Assembly: GCA_951799425.1 (NCBI GenBank)
Contig: OX637399.1
Location: 16,732,501-16,796,500 of the forward strand
Length of the DNA stretch: 64,000 nucleotides
Source: Ilex aquifolium
Taxonomy: Eukaryota > Streptophyta > Magnoliopsida > Aquifoliales > Aquifoliaceae
Direction: 5' to 3'
The notes beneath the pieces are model-generated. The model made no database searches and was not told the DNA's origin. It saw only the letters and a program-made list of their open reading frames with translations. Both the position numbers and the translations under genes were made by a program. Shown here piece by piece: positions 25,401 through 34,645 of the stretch. Position 1 is the first letter of the stretch; each line of letters begins with the position of its first letter.

Positions 25401-28400
25401 GTGCAATATAGTATCTTTATTTGTAAGGCAATTGTGCAGGCATTGTTAGGATAGGCTTTGTTTCCTTGCCTTTTTTTGGGGATGGGAGGGGAGATGGGAG
25501 AGATTCAAATAGTTGTGTATATCCCCGTCCTTTTCTAAGCCTTTAGCCCAACTTAGTGGAAATCCATCCCTTTGAAAACTCTAATGGCATGCCCTTTAAT
25601 GGGGTTTCAAGTAGCGTTTGTTTGCCAAATATGAATAGAATTGGCCAAATCCAACCTCATCCAGTTCTTGATTTGCCTTTGTGGGTTGAATAACATGCGA
25701 AAAGGAGTAATCGGGCTGGTGAGTTAACATCCCCTCCCTAGTAATTCCAAGACACTAGATGGGATCCCTCTGAAAAGCTCATCATGGACACCTCACTCTT
25801 CATCTTAGTTGTGGGACGTCTTCACTGAAGATTGCTAAACCATCGTGCCAGACTAAAAGGAAAGAATTAAGGGGTAATTAGCTTTTACCCATGTGATTTT
25901 GCTTAAAATCACTTTAGCTCCTCCACTTTTAAAATTATGCACATAACCTCTTTATGATTGTGGACCAAAGTAAAATCATTACTTTTGTCATCCAAATTGA
26001 CTGTGAGTCTATTTCACTTGCCATAAACAAGTTGTGGGCTTTTTTTTATGGTTTCCCTCCAAAATAATTTTGTTTAATGCCTAAAATACGCTTTATACCC
26101 TCTTCTTTCTCCTTTTCTTTTGTTTTCTTCCTTTTCTCCTACAACTGACATCCTCACGTAATTTTTTCATATGCTTTCAGAATCTTCAACATTTCTTTTA
26201 TAGCAAGGGAGATTGATTAATGGTTGTGAGGAGGTCCTAAGCAATTTTTTTCAAAATTTATGCACCAAACATCAAATAGAACCCAACTAACAGTGGATTC
26301 AAAATGGGAATAACAAATTAGTCCATTGAAGAAGATATAACTTTTATTTCAGATAAATGCAACTTTGGAGTTGGATCTCTACTTCAAAATAGAAATAATG
26401 CCATGGGTATTTGTTTGCTGGCTGCTCTTTGGTATTGTGTACCCGTCGCAGCACAACAAATCAATAGCAGATGGGCAGTTACATCAGCCAAAGGCAAAAA
26501 GGAGGAGAAAAGTAGGAAAAATAAATCAAAAGCTGAAATTGTATAAGAACTTCATTGGTTTAGTTTTGTACACCTGTGCTTCACCTACACTCCATATCAA
26601 TATTAAAATACTAATCGATTCATTTTGAGGACATAGGAAGGAAATGAAGAGGAAGAACCGGTAAAATTGTCATTTTTTATTTCTGTTAATGGTCTCAAGC
26701 TTTTCACTTTGGTACACTACCATTGGGAGGTTATGAACATAATTCTAGTAGTTGAGAAGGTAAAATGTTTTTGAGCAAAACCACGGGGGAGTAAAAGATA
26801 ATTACCCCAAGAAATAAAGCTTTAGAAGTTGTTGTTGTGAGTTGAAACAGTAAAAGGAATACTAGGGTTAGAGAAAACGAGAATGAAGTTCTTATACAAG
26901 AGATCTCGAATATATGGAGTGATGATCTTCTTTCGCATCAAGAGATCTCGAATGTCATGGTGCAACAAGTTTTAAGACTCAAGCGAGGAGTGTACCCATT
27001 GATGCTCCAAATTTGCCATCCTCTAGGCCGAACCAGCCACTTAGCCTCAAGTACATAAGGGTAAAGGCATCCTAGGTGCTAAACCATCCTCATATAATTG
27101 TTTTAAGTGTGGTTAACCGGAGTATATATCCTCAACTTGTCCAAGAAGGAAATTTATTCCTCAGTCTAATTTAATAGAGCAAGAATCAAGTGAAAGCCAT
27201 CTTGAGGACTCGTGGTGAGGAACAACAAAGTCTCTTTCATGTTACTTGCATCGTCGAGGGCAAGTTTTGCTTTGTTGTCATTGATAGTAGGAGCACCAAA
27301 ACATTAATTTTTCGAGAAATGGTTGTGAAGCTATGCCTGCCAACTGAGAAGTTAGCTAAACCACACAAAGTGGCATGGTTTAAGGAAGGGGGTGAAGTCC
27401 TTGTTACACATCGTTGTCTAGTGAAATTCTCCATTGAGAAGAATCATAGGGATGAAGTTTGGTGTGTTGTGGTTCCTTTAGAGGTGTGTCACATTTTGTT
27501 GGGATGACCTTGACAATTTGACTGTAAGACTTTGCATGATGCGGAAAAGAAGGCCTACACTTTCAAAATGGGTAGTCTTGACTCTTGAGATAGTATTGTG
27601 GACAAGAATGCCTAGAAAGAAGGTTGATCAAACCACTAATCCAAAATAAAGTCCAACTTAAATCTGTCATGATCCTTAATGAAAATCAAGTTGATACATA
27701 ATTAAAGGAGATTCAAGGACGAGTATGAAATTTCTAAGGAAGTTAAACTATTACTCGATGAATTTAAGGACATTCTTCCGGAGCAACTTCCTGATAGATT
27801 ACCACCACTTTAGAGATATCTAACATTGCATAGATCTTATTCCTAGTGCTAGTTTATCTCATCTAGCTCATTATCACATGAGTCCACTAGAACATGAGGA
27901 GTTACATAAACAGGTGCTAGAGTTGCTTAGGAAGGGACATATTAGAGGGAGTATGAATCACTCTTCCTACACCAAAGAAGGATGGTACTTGGAGAATGTG
28001 CATTGATAGTCGTGACAATAATAAAATTACCATTAAGTATAAGTTTTTCATACCTAGACTTGATGATATGCTTGACCTTAGGAAGGGTTGTTATCAAATC
28101 AAGATTCGACCCGGGGATGAATGGAAGGCAGTTTTAAGACTAGAGAGGGTCTTTGAGTGGTTGATCATGCCATTTGGTTTGTCTAACTCCCCTTGCACTT
28201 TCATGCGTGTGATGAACCAAGCTCTTCCTTTCATTGGAAAGTTGGTGGTTGTATACTTTGATGATGTCTTGATAAAGGAACACCTAACACATTTAAGGCA
28301 GGTGTTGATGCAAAAATTGAGGCGTTTCCACGTCAGCTTGTTGGACATCGATCACCTAAAATAGAAGTCGGAGATCGGAGGGGAAGCTCTGGGGGTCGAC

Positions 28401-31400
28401 CCTCCGATGTCTAAGTCAGTAATAGACTTATAGGTATTGAATGCTTTTAGAAGCTGAGTGGCATACCTGGGGCATAGGGTGGAGCTCTATTTATAGGTGT
28501 TTCAGTTTGAATTGCATTAGAGCTGCAATTAAGCCTACATATCCTAACCATATTAGGATTAGGCTTTATCTCATTTGTTGGGGTTTGTCCTTATGTCTTG
28601 GATCTGTTTATCCCATGTGGGGTATTCAAATGCCCCAATTCTATTCGAATTAGGACTCTTAAAAAAAGATGGGTTGGATTGACATTCAATAGAACTGAAA
28701 TTTATGCTAGCTCAATTTTTCCTCCATTTGTAGCCCCTCAATCCAACCCAGCTTGTGGGGGTGTTTTGTAACTTTTGCCCATGATTTCTTTACCTCATAT
28801 ACTGAGGATTGCTCATAAGTTGGGAGCTCTGCTTTGATAACGATTTGTTAAGCATCTGTCTTTGTCCTTAAAAGCTTGTTTCTGGGATAGAACTGCTAAA
28901 CACTTAATATGCTTGTAGAGCTTATCTCCATTGTCGAGCTCTTGGCATACATCTTGACCGTTAAGGTCTATTTTACAAGTTGTTAGGCTTTTCTTTTTGC
29001 CAGCTTGGCCTTGGATTTAGCTGTTTTATTGGCAAGTTGTTAGGCATCTCTTTTTGTAAATAGAGCTTGGCCTTGGATTGAGTTGTAAGATATTTAGCCT
29101 ATTTAGCTCTGCTCTCGTGAATTGGGCTTTAGCCTTGGTTTGGGGGTTCAGCTAGTCAGGTGACCGACAAGGCCCGAGAATAATATGGTCAACTATGTTT
29201 CAGTGGTTTAACCGAGTTGATCCTCCCAACGACCCTAGTCAGTGCTAGGCCTTGTGTCAGTGAATTAGAGGTCCCAAGTCTCTCTCACTCATCTTTGAGC
29301 TAGGCACCATGATTTTGGGATGCCCTCTGATTCTCAACCGTATGATGGAGATGCCACCTTTGGAGGCCTGGTCATCCCGAGCTGAGCTGGCTCGAGGTAT
29401 ATACAAGATGACTAGAACCGTGTAAGCTGTAAAGCTAGAGGAGCTTTTGGCTGTGCTTGTAGAGCCTTGAGCTTCAACCCGAGCTAGGTTAGTGGGCCTT
29501 GAGCTTCTAATGAGCCTTTTGGCTCAATTTGAGCTAGGCTAAGCTGGAAAAGAATTGAGTTGTTTGGCTGTGCAAAACTGTTGGCTGAGCTCAATGAACA
29601 GTGCCGAGCTGTTAACCGATTGAGCAAAGCTGGTGATGGATGTGCATAGCTAAGTAAGCCCAACTGGGATGAATGAGCAATTAGAGCTGAGCTAAGCTGT
29701 TTGAATAGAGCTGGTCCTCGGATCAAGGCTCTTTATGCTGAGCTATCCTAGACTTCCTTGGTGAGCTCATTAGTCGAGCTGTCAAGCTGCATGAGCTAAG
29801 CCGCATCAGCTGCGTGAGCAGAGTTGGGCTATTTGAGCATAGCTGGTGTAAGTAGAGTTGTGTGAGCTGAGGTGTTTAGTGAAGCTGGCTGTATGAGCAT
29901 AGCCAAGCTGTGAGAAGAGCCGAGCTTATTTGAGGATAACTTGTCCTTGGGTTATGACCTTTTTTTGCCGAGCAGACCTTTTTTGGTTAGGCGAGATTTT
30001 AAAATGTCAGCTAAGCTACATGAGCTGCTTGAGCTACGCAGAATCAGATTTTATTTTAGTACCAGCCCTCCAGTCAAGATCTATACCCGCAAGAGCTTTG
30101 ACAATACTAGGGCAGATCAATCTTTGCCTTATGCGCTCCAGCGCTCGTATTAAATCTTGTTCCGAGTGTATTCTGTAGATCTCCTATCTGGGATTGGTTG
30201 ACTGTCGAAATAAGCTCCAATCCTGTTTATTTAGTGGTTCATGACCAGGCTCCTTTTTTTGCTGCATTGTTTATGCCTAGTTCAAAATTGAACAATCTTC
30301 TTCTGAACACAATTCCCTTCTTTTGTTGGGAGCCTGATCAACTCAATCAGCTTATTTCAAATGACATATTTGTAAAAGTTTGGCCATGCTTTCGGAAACT
30401 CTGGGTGTCACACATATTATGTTTGCAGCATTTACTTTTTGGCTTCCGGTTTTTTGCTCGAACAGTTCTTTTGGATTCTAATGGGTCCTACTAGTGGCCA
30501 TAGTGTATAGTTTCAAGAACTTTCTTTTCAGAAGTTCGTAATCACGACCCACGGATGGAAGTTCTTGATTTTGCACTTAAAAGTTGTGCTTCTTGTTGAT
30601 GGGGCGGTCTGCCGATCACCTTGTCTTACTTTGGCTGAAGAGGGATACTTAAGGCCTTGAGAGTGCCTTGCTGTAGTGATGAATGATTATTGAACCCAGC
30701 TTGAGAGCTTGGGCAAGCAGTCTCGATGGTTCTGGTCGTACCAAAGGATTTTGATCATCAAACTTTGGATGGCCATTTGATCTCGCCCTGCTATGAGAGT
30801 TGAGCCTTAAGAAGCAAAACCCTGAGCTCCTTGCTTTACTAGGTAATTACAGTCACCAAGTTTGAGCTGAGCTGATATGTTGGCCAATGGTTGATATTGA
30901 TTGAGCTGAACTGTATAGTGTCATTTGGAATAAGTTGATGAACCAAATCAATGTTCAGCCACCTTGGTTTGGTTGAGGCCAACTATGGTTTTCCATGTTC
31001 TTCAATAAACAACATGGTGCAGGTAACAGAAGATTTTACCAAATCTTGGGCTCTATTTATTAGGTAAACCCTTGGCTATGCTCAAATTTCCAAGTAATAG
31101 AAAGAAATATTTGCAACAGGTAGTGGAATAAGAAATTTGGTTTACTCAAAAAATTTTGCTCTATGTGCACTCATTTGCACCAGAGGGAGATAGTGGTCAA
31201 TTCACTTACTGTGCCAGAAGAGAATAAGTTATCATGGGTTACATCTCATTTTGTTCTTACAGAGTATTGCGGTGAAATAAATCATGTTTAGGTGACACTG
31301 GCTCGTGTACTAATGAGTTCTGACCTAGGCCATCCCAGACGGTGGAGCTTGATCATGTCCTTGCTGGACATGTGCATCTCCCAGATCCAATATGATGTTC

Positions 31401-31830
31401 GCCTATGTCTTATCTTTCTAATTGGTTCTTGTGAAGTATATAGAATATTATTAGTTCTCATTGCACATTGTTTGGCTGCTGGGAATGCTGTGCTAGATGT
31501 TTAGCAAGTCCTTTATATAGTGTCTGTCGTTATATGTTACTTCTATTGCTTACCTTCTACATATGTCTACTCTTTTTAATGGGGAATTATTTGCCATCTG
31601 CAAAGTGAAATTGCAAATCATCTCCAAGTGGGAACTAAATTTTGTGTTTCACCGAACTTCTGCAGATGAAAAAGCGAAAGTTTAAGGAAGAGGAGAGGAG
31701 GAAATTTCATGAAGCAGAGAAGGCCAAGGAAGAGCAGCTTTCTAAAAAACGTCGCAGAGAAGAACGGCGGGAGAAGTTCCGTGAGCAAGACAAACTAAAA
31801 AAGAAAATCCGGAGGGATTCTGGGGCCTAA
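1376..31830 (+). CDS. BMS1: BMS1 ribosome biogenesis GTPase, 3' part, 12 exons
   Basis: BMS1 is a nucleolar GTPase of the SSU processome that works with RCL1 in early 18S pre-rRNA cleavage and 40S assembly. Exons read from the sequence: 1376-1616, 1912-2378, 4489-4597, 4922-5124, 5291-5658, 5931-6027, 6105-6323, 7181-7420, 22423-22632, 22936-23205, 23328-23528 and 31666-31830 (TAA). They sum to 2790 nt, 929 residues, with phases matching at every junction. All introns are GT-AG except 5659-5930. The product shows the family's end of the AARP2CN region ([10 protein letters not shown]), a long acidic middle, then the RIBIOP_C/DUF663 core ([35 protein letters not shown]) and a basic coiled tail. 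Plant BMS1 is about 1150-1250 residues, so the P-loop GTPase domain lies upstream of the window. No frameshift or stop was found, so the gene looks functional. The exon before 1376 is not in the window. Confidence 0.95.
2379..4488. other. BMS1 intron (2110 bp) with a TIR-like insertion and G-rich core
   Basis: GTAATC donor and TTACAG acceptor. Most of the intron is the inverted-repeat element described separately (about 3028-4132). Short ORFs inside it come from C- or G-rich low-complexity sequence and have no protein character. Confidence 0.7.
3028..4132. mobile_element. degenerate TIR element in BMS1 intron
   Basis: The segment beginning near 3030 (GTGGTATGCTCCCATAGCAC...) is similar to the reverse complement of the segment ending near 4130 (GTGGTATACCACTTTAGCAC...). 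The similarity runs about 65 bp each side, through a shared AAAATRTAGYCACATA block. The 1 kb between holds a C-rich strand stretch (3340-3450) and a G-rich stretch with a run of G at 3646-3660. No transposase is seen. I could not fix the outer ends or a target duplication, so the superfamily is open. Confidence 0.5.
5659..5930 (+). other. BMS1: U12-type AT-AC intron in BMS1
   Basis: The intron begins ATATCCTTT (5659-5667), an exact match to the U12 5' splice site consensus. It ends TCTAC (5926-5930) with a CCTTAAT branch-site-like motif at 5914-5920, about 11 nt before the end, the spacing U12 introns need. Splicing here joins CA|A, giving ...[12 protein letters not shown] in frame. The nearest phase-compatible GT-AG choice (donor GT 5673-5674, acceptor AG 5943-5944) creates a TAA at the junction. 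Length is 272 nt. Confidence 0.9.
6324..7180. other. BMS1 intron, 857 bp, nothing else seen
   Basis: Ordinary AT-rich intron with a long T-rich tract before the CCAG acceptor at 7180. No repeat or element was recognised. Confidence 0.6.
7605..7930. mobile_element. hAT-like MITE
   Basis: A 13 bp terminal inverted repeat, CAAGGATCAAAAT at 7605-7617 and its complement at 7918-7930, bounds a 326 bp AT-rich segment with many TTTCG and GTTTCGG motifs. The flanks CTTTTATA (7597-7604) and CTCTTATA (7931-7938) match at 7 of 8 bases, fitting an 8 bp hAT target duplication. The CAAGG start fits hAT ends. There is no coding capacity. Confidence 0.65.
7939..9180. other. intron sequence without recognised features
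   Basis: AT-rich intron DNA with a run of C at about 8907-8921 and a short G-rich patch near 8697-8712. No ORF with protein character and no paired repeats were found. Confidence 0.5.
9185..10014. repeat. tandem array, left part (about 5 units of 155-175 bp)
   Basis: Degenerate tandem copies. Each has, in order: AAATTCTTAAGTTTTT, a CAAACTC..AA block, GGGGCTCGGAT, GACG.CGTCTTTTCCTACAAG, TATAT..GAGTTGTGGGT, CCGTCCATTTTCAAGTCAAA, and ACGGGCTGATCGGGACCCTTAGG. The anchor falls near 9351, 9508, 9670, 9826 and 10001. The array breaks off at 10014, where an LTR element has inserted (TAAGG target site), and resumes at 19210. Confidence 0.8.
10015..10347 (-). repeat. 3' LTR of the gag-only element
   Basis: Starts TGATGTAGATCG and ends CTCTATCA; matches 18875-19209 over its length with scattered changes. 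Contains a TTTTATATAGGGAAAC stretch shared by both copies. Confidence 0.85.
10524..10742 (-). repeat. copia 3' LTR
   Basis: TGTCAAAATGG...CATGGTGACA, nearly identical to 16735-16954. A G/C-run PPT complement (CCCCCCTCA) follows at 10743. Confidence 0.93.
10750..12662 (-). pseudogene. copia reverse transcriptase and RNase H
   Basis: From 12662 the - strand continues the post-integrase linker ([20 protein letters not shown]). The RT starts with [26 protein letters not shown] and [12 protein letters not shown] frameshift near 11935 moves the frame; after it come [16 protein letters not shown] and the catalytic YVDD (about 11700). RNase H follows with SDADW, GW, STKSEY and HADNTS. The C-terminus ends at 10750 just inside the 3' LTR boundary. 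Apart from the frameshift it is intact, consistent with a recent insertion. Confidence 0.88.
12671..14219. mobile_element. non-autonomous TIR element with TAACGG-rich ends
   Basis: 1549 bp inserted in the copia pol. Ends are CATGGTTCTGAATAACGG and the complement of CCGATTTTCAAAACCATG, an 18 bp imperfect inverted repeat. The target duplication ACTATAAC (12663-12670 and 14220-14227) is perfect at 8 bp, as in hAT elements, though the CATGG end is not a standard hAT start. Both subterminal regions (about 12684-12770 and 14019-14203) are packed with GTAACGG/CCGTTAC copies. The middle is AT-rich with two near-identical AAACAAAGC(A)n blocks. No transposase is encoded. Confidence 0.9.
14228..15503 (-). 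pseudogene. copia protease and integrase
   Basis: The frame 15503-14994 carries the aspartic protease motif [12 protein letters not shown] (about 15375). After a stop, 14984-14259 has the integrase: GLLGNKDQF, a zinc-binding remnant, SDVWG (first D), TSDSGGEY (second D) and [11 protein letters not shown] (E), so the DDE triad is present. A TGA near 14258 replaces a usually Leu codon just before the TIR element. Reading across that element (14228 to 12662) restores the family's [12 protein letters not shown] junction. Confidence 0.85.
15540..16384 (-). pseudogene. copia gag with two CCHC knuckles, interrupted
   Basis: The - strand encodes a copia gag: [16 protein letters not shown] near 16300, a stop near 16175, then [12 protein letters not shown] and a typical UBN2-like gag body. 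A different frame around 15650-15550 gives two zinc knuckles, C-x2-C-x4-H-x4-C then C-x2-C-x4-H-x4-C. A stop follows at about 15536 before the protease frame. The gag is therefore broken by at least two stops or frame changes, though its domains are easy to read. Confidence 0.8.
16735..16954 (-). repeat. copia 5' LTR
   Basis: Copy of 10524-10742. The tRNA primer site complement GGCTCTGATACCA lies immediately to its left (about 16722-16734). Confidence 0.93.
16960..18330 (-). pseudogene. decayed Ty3/gypsy-type gag
   Basis: The - strand reads a gypsy gag-like segment from about 18320: [22 protein letters not shown], the characteristic start of the retrotransposon gag domain. It continues through other frames to a segment near 17700 ([17 protein letters not shown]) that matches the end of the gag domain, then a low-complexity tail. 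Several stops and frame changes interrupt it (for example near 18090 and 17735). The 17728-16760 frame runs into the copia LTR at 16954, so its last part is chimeric. Confidence 0.75.
18875..19209 (-). repeat. 5' LTR of the gag-only element
   Basis: Partner of 10015-10347, ends CCCCATCA next to the TAAGG duplication. The adjoining PBS complement GCTCTGATACCA lies just left of it at about 18860-18871. Confidence 0.85.
19210..20430. repeat. tandem array, right part (about 7 units)
   Basis: Continuation of the same array beyond the LTR element, starting with the duplicated TAAGG. The AAATT(C/T)TTAAG anchor recurs about every 160-190 bp (near 19375, 19547, 19716, 20058 and 20410). Small ORFs inside are by-products. 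Together with the left part there are about 12 copies in one BMS1 intron. Confidence 0.8.
20564..21607. repeat. long inverted repeat (foldback-like element)
   Basis: 20564-20900 and the reverse complement of 21204-21607 are clearly the same sequence with indels. Shared blocks include AACYCAAAAAACAATGAAA, ACATACCATATTTC, TTCATTATCTTA, CATTTCTA.AGATTATCATACAT and GCACAAAC.AGCC.ACCC. About 300 bp of unrelated sequence forms the loop. This could be a MULE- or foldback-type element; ends and target site are unclear. A transcript would fold into a hairpin of over 300 bp. Confidence 0.75.
21921..22373 (+). repeat. tandem duplication of about 227 bp
   Basis: 21921-22147 is repeated at 22148-22373. 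Shared landmarks are TAGAGGG, TGAGAATT.TATA, GGTATTAAAGTGTAGGCAGTGGT, TTAGATA.TCCTATTCAC, CACTGTCTTG/CACGGTCTTG, ATAGCTCCAGC and CCAA/AAT-CAATCTA. It lies just before the BMS1 acceptor at 22422, so it does not touch coding sequence. Confidence 0.8.
22423..23528 (+). CDS. BMS1: BMS1 exon block 2 (three exons, RIBIOP_C core)
   Basis: Three exons (22423-22632, 22936-23205, 23328-23528) encode window residues about 649-875. They include [54 protein letters not shown] and [17 protein letters not shown], the most conserved C-terminal BMS1 stretches. The first exon joins the one ending at 7420 across 15.0 kb of nested elements in perfect phase (NNQ then ATFRI). The last one ends LIRHEK and joins the terminal exon 8.1 kb away. 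Confidence 0.95.
23773..24817. mobile_element. TIR element with perfect 8 bp target duplication
   Basis: 1045 bp in the 8.1 kb BMS1 intron. Ends are CTATGAAGCACGAACAC and the complement of GTGTCTGTGCTTCATAG, and GCTCTCAT is duplicated exactly (23765-23772, 24818-24825). Subterminal DNA on both sides is rich in GTGTCCG/GGACACG repeats. An (AT)n run lies at about 24695-24712. No transposase. The 8 bp duplication suggests hAT, but the terminus is not canonical. Confidence 0.88.
24995..25340 (+). repeat. possible degenerate LTR
   Basis: The stretch has LTR-like features: CTATAAATATTGAC at about 25229, then TTACAAAGTGTGATATTAAT and TTCTCTATGG, resembling the TATA, R and U5 parts of LTRs. It is upstream of the gypsy pol remnant at 27085-28350 in the same orientation. 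No matching second LTR was found, so this is tentative. Confidence 0.3.
25871..26808. mobile_element. Mutator-like MITE
   Basis: 938 bp with long inverted ends: GGGGTAATTAGCTTTTAC..., complemented at the right end by ...GTAAAAGATAATTACCCC. Similarity continues through GATTTTGCTTAAAA/GGTTTTGCTCAAAA and the TTATG.ACATAACCTC blocks for about 90 bp. Flanks AAGAATTAA (25862-25870) and AAGAAATAA (26809-26817) match at 8 of 9, fitting a 9 bp Mutator duplication. No transposase. Confidence 0.75.
27085..28350 (+). pseudogene. Ty3/gypsy gag-protease-RT remnant
   Basis: A CFKC zinc-knuckle start near 27095 is followed by the frame 27190-27507, which reads as the gypsy retropepsin-like domain. Its catalytic segment [12 protein letters not shown] is altered from the usual D-G/S-G, and the domain ends VCHILLG. 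After stops, 27996-28364 carries RT blocks [20 protein letters not shown] and YFDDVLI, so the YxDD motif survives. Internal deletions have removed residues before [11 protein letters not shown]. It is dead DNA in the last BMS1 intron. Confidence 0.8.
28365..31665. repeat. AGCT-rich repetitive remnant in the last BMS1 intron
   Basis: No gene is visible. Between about 28720 and 30060 the motif GAGCTGAGCT and variants such as GAGCTAAGCTG recur dozens of times, interspersed with GCCTTGG and TTGTTAGGC blocks. The part near 28365-28500 (a CTATTTATAGG box) looks LTR-like. The AGCT style resembles repeats in the Tat-like element at 39345-39532, but I found no extended match. Probably decayed retroelement. 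Confidence 0.4.
31666..31830 (+). CDS. BMS1: BMS1 terminal exon (basic coiled tail)
   Basis: This 54-codon exon follows a TTCTGCAG acceptor and ends with TAA at 31828-31830. It encodes the strongly charged K/R/E helix ([31 protein letters not shown]) that closes all BMS1 proteins. Phase fits the 23528 donor. It stands alone behind an 8137 bp intron of transposon debris, so a gene predictor could miss it or call it a separate ORF. Confidence 0.93.
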   Translation: MKKRKFKEEERRKFHEAEKAKEEQLSKKRRREERREKFREQDKLKKKIRRDSGA

Positions 31831-32036
31831 TGCTTTGTAATTTACCAAGTCATTTCAAAATTCCCTGTATGATTGGCCAACATAAGTGGAGTCTCATTTT
31901 GCTCCTTGTCCTGAGGTAACGGGCAACATTTTTTATTTAATGCAGCAAGTTTTGCCTATGCATTTATGCAGCACGTGATCAAAAAATTAAAACAGAAAGT
32001 TCTGTTTTGCAGTGCGATAGAGGCATCCTCCAAGAG

Positions 32037-32088
<52 letters not shown>

Positions 32089-33436
32089 AATTATTTTTAA
32101 CTTAATGCCGCGAGTTTTGCCAGTGCCGGATCATAAGCGAAGAGAGAAAGGAGAGGAAAAACCACTGAGGTGTAATTTTTCCACTAGGCAATACATACAC
32201 ATCCATGTTATTCTTTCAAAAATGAGGACAGCTACTTTTGTCTAGCAAGAAGTTTTGATGAAGACAATGTACTGAATTAGTGAAATGTTGAATTTTTGGA
32301 GAGTTTCAGATGTATCAAAGGAGACTTTGTTTCTCTTATGTAGGGATAAGTTTGTTGTATGCCCCAGTAAATAAACCAAACCCATAAATGAAGCCTTTGT
32401 AAGAGTACAAAAGGTATTATTCTAGACTGATGGGATGGGGAGATTGTGTACAAAGCTAACAAAGTAACAATAGATGTTAGGGTAAATTATAAGGACACCT
32501 CATCGCATTTGGGTGGTGAGGTCATTCCCTGATATTTCAACATGGATATGGCGAGCACTTGATATTACAAATTTGCAATAGCACTACTATTTTTTGGCGT
32601 CGGAAAAGATGACATCAAGTAACGAAACTCAAAATGACAATCTCTTTCTCCAGATTGGAACACAGTAATCATGTTTCTAATTTAATTTCTCACTGGAATA
32701 AAACTAATCAGTTAGTCGACATTTTCTTTGACTTTTTTCTCCCCGTATTATGCAGCATGAATAGCGGGGAATTACATGGTTTAGCTTAGGGTTGTCACAA
32801 AAACTAATGATCGGGTACCAATCAAGGCTAATTTTAGTAACAGTGTCAAAAAATTATAAAAAAATTTCATTCCAAAAAGTTTTCGATGATTTGAGTAAAC
32901 TTGAAAACTTTACCTTTAAACTAGTCGTTTTTTAGCCAAACATTGGTGTTTGACCACTTCTACGCATTTTTTCTATTTTATCCTGTTATGAGGGGCATTT
33001 TTTAATATTGCATATTTGCTTAATTTCTCTAATAATTTTTGAATCAGTAGGGGGCTTTAAACATTATTCAACATCTTTTGGTATTCGATAATAATGGTTC
33101 AGAGAACATTCTCTGCTTTTTCCAATTGATTTGGTTTCTTAGAAATCCACGCCACTTTTAGGGTTGAATTACTTTTGTTTACTGTTTTTCATGGTTATTT
33201 GAAAAAAAAAAAATAGAAAAGAAAAATTCAAACAGATTTTTTTGTTGAGTTTTTATTTGTTGACTTGAGATCATACTTAAACCCAGATTTTCTTAGATCT
33301 AATGTCATTTCAAAGTTTGGCGTCTTACTATTTTATATATAGAGGCATAGACACTTAGCAATTATGCTTCCATGAGAATGAATTGAATCTAGGACTTTTA
33401 CACATGCACCTGCACCTGCAATTTCTATTTTGATTT
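31831..33436. other. BMS1 3' flank, no further gene
   Basis: Begins with the presumptive BMS1 3' UTR. I saw no clear AATAAA soon after the stop. A (CT)n microsatellite lies at 32042-32084. The rest is AT-rich with no ORF of protein character, up to the LTR at 33437. Confidence 0.55.
32042..32084. repeat. (CT)n microsatellite
   Basis: About 21 uninterrupted CT units about 200 bp after the BMS1 stop codon. Confidence 0.95.
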
Positions 33437-33999
33437 TGATGGTGTAAATACAAACGTGATTAAGCAGATGATTTGATTGTTCCGATAGGCTTAGGATCTG
33501 AGCTACTAGGCTCGTAAATATTAAGGTGTGAATTCTGATGGTGTAAGTGATGATTTACACAATAAAAGTATAGTGGTTCACCAGCTCGGGAGCTCGGCTA
33601 ATCCACTCTTTAATGGAGTCTCTTGCTCCTTTCTCTTTATTGATGGTGAAAGAAACTTACCGAGAGTTTTTGCTACTACTAGGGTTTTGCCTTCAATGGA
33701 GGCACTGTACAATATTTATAATCTACTCCCTATCTCTAAGGGATCTATTCCGAGATTCTAGCCTTTAGTTCGTGAGATCTCGCTGAATAGGTGGGAGAAG
33801 ATCTTGGTTAGTTGAGAGTTTAGAGCCTTGATTATAGTGTTCCCTTATTTTAGGGGAGTTTGCTAGTGGCCAGCTGTCTCTTTCACGTTTCCTTGATTGT
33901 TAGCACTGGGGGGGACCTGAGGTCTGGACCCCTGAACTGACCTCCCGATCTGACCTCCTTGGCAGAGCTCATACTTAGACTTAATTCTTGGTATCATCA
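33437..33999 (-). repeat. 3' LTR of the Tat-like element
   Basis: TGATGGTGTAAATAC...GGTATCATCA, 563 bp, pair of 47140-47712. The TGATG/CATCA ends are inverted. A purine-rich PPT on the - strand (GGCTGGGGGCCAC) adjoins it at 34000-34012. Confidence 0.93.
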
Positions 34000-34645
34000 G
34001 TGGCCCCCAGCCTTTAGTCCAAGTGAACTTGGGTAGAGGCTGAGCTGAGGTTTAGTTAAGGCAGACCTCCACGTGCTGACCTCGATTTGCGTGCGAACAG
34101 GTTTTTGACGGTTTTGGGTAATCATTTCTTTCCTCTTTTTTCGTGCACGTTCTCCACTTCGTACCGTTAGCTTTAAATGCCTTTGAGTTGATGGAAACGA
34201 CTCCCATTTCTTCCCTTTTGAATTCTCTTCCTTCAAGCTCTTCACCTTCTTCCTCTTAGCAGATTCTGACTTCCCCAATTTACCGGCGAATCTAGGGTTT
34301 TGCTGAATCTCATCTCCTTTCGAATTGGTGTGTGGGGCTTGCACGCTTCAAACTTTGGCTTGCTATTCGCCTTCGATTAGGTACGTTCTTGGCTCCTTAC
34401 ATGCTCTTTTCATTCTGGATCCCTCGAGTCTGAGGTGGTTTCTTCATTTCTGGACTTTTCGATTATGTTATTTTAGGAACTGAGGCCTTTCCTTGTCTCA
34501 TCTTCCCCTATTTTTGGACCCTTATTCCACCGCCAGAATTTTCATTATCGGGCACAGTTGTGTCGACCCCAGAGTTCTCAAGGAGTGTTTTTCAGAGGTT
34601 CCACCCCTCTATAGGTCTTTTAAACTTCCCTTTTCTTGCCCAACT

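Noticed and set aside
28720..30060. Several small ORFs in the AGCT-rich intron region
   Set aside because: They arise from the repeated GAGCT motif, on both strands, with no conserved domain.
33528..33761. 77-codon ORF present in both LTRs of the Tat-like element (also 47231-47464)
   Set aside because: It is a by-product of LTR duplication, on the strand opposite to the element, and shows no protein family.
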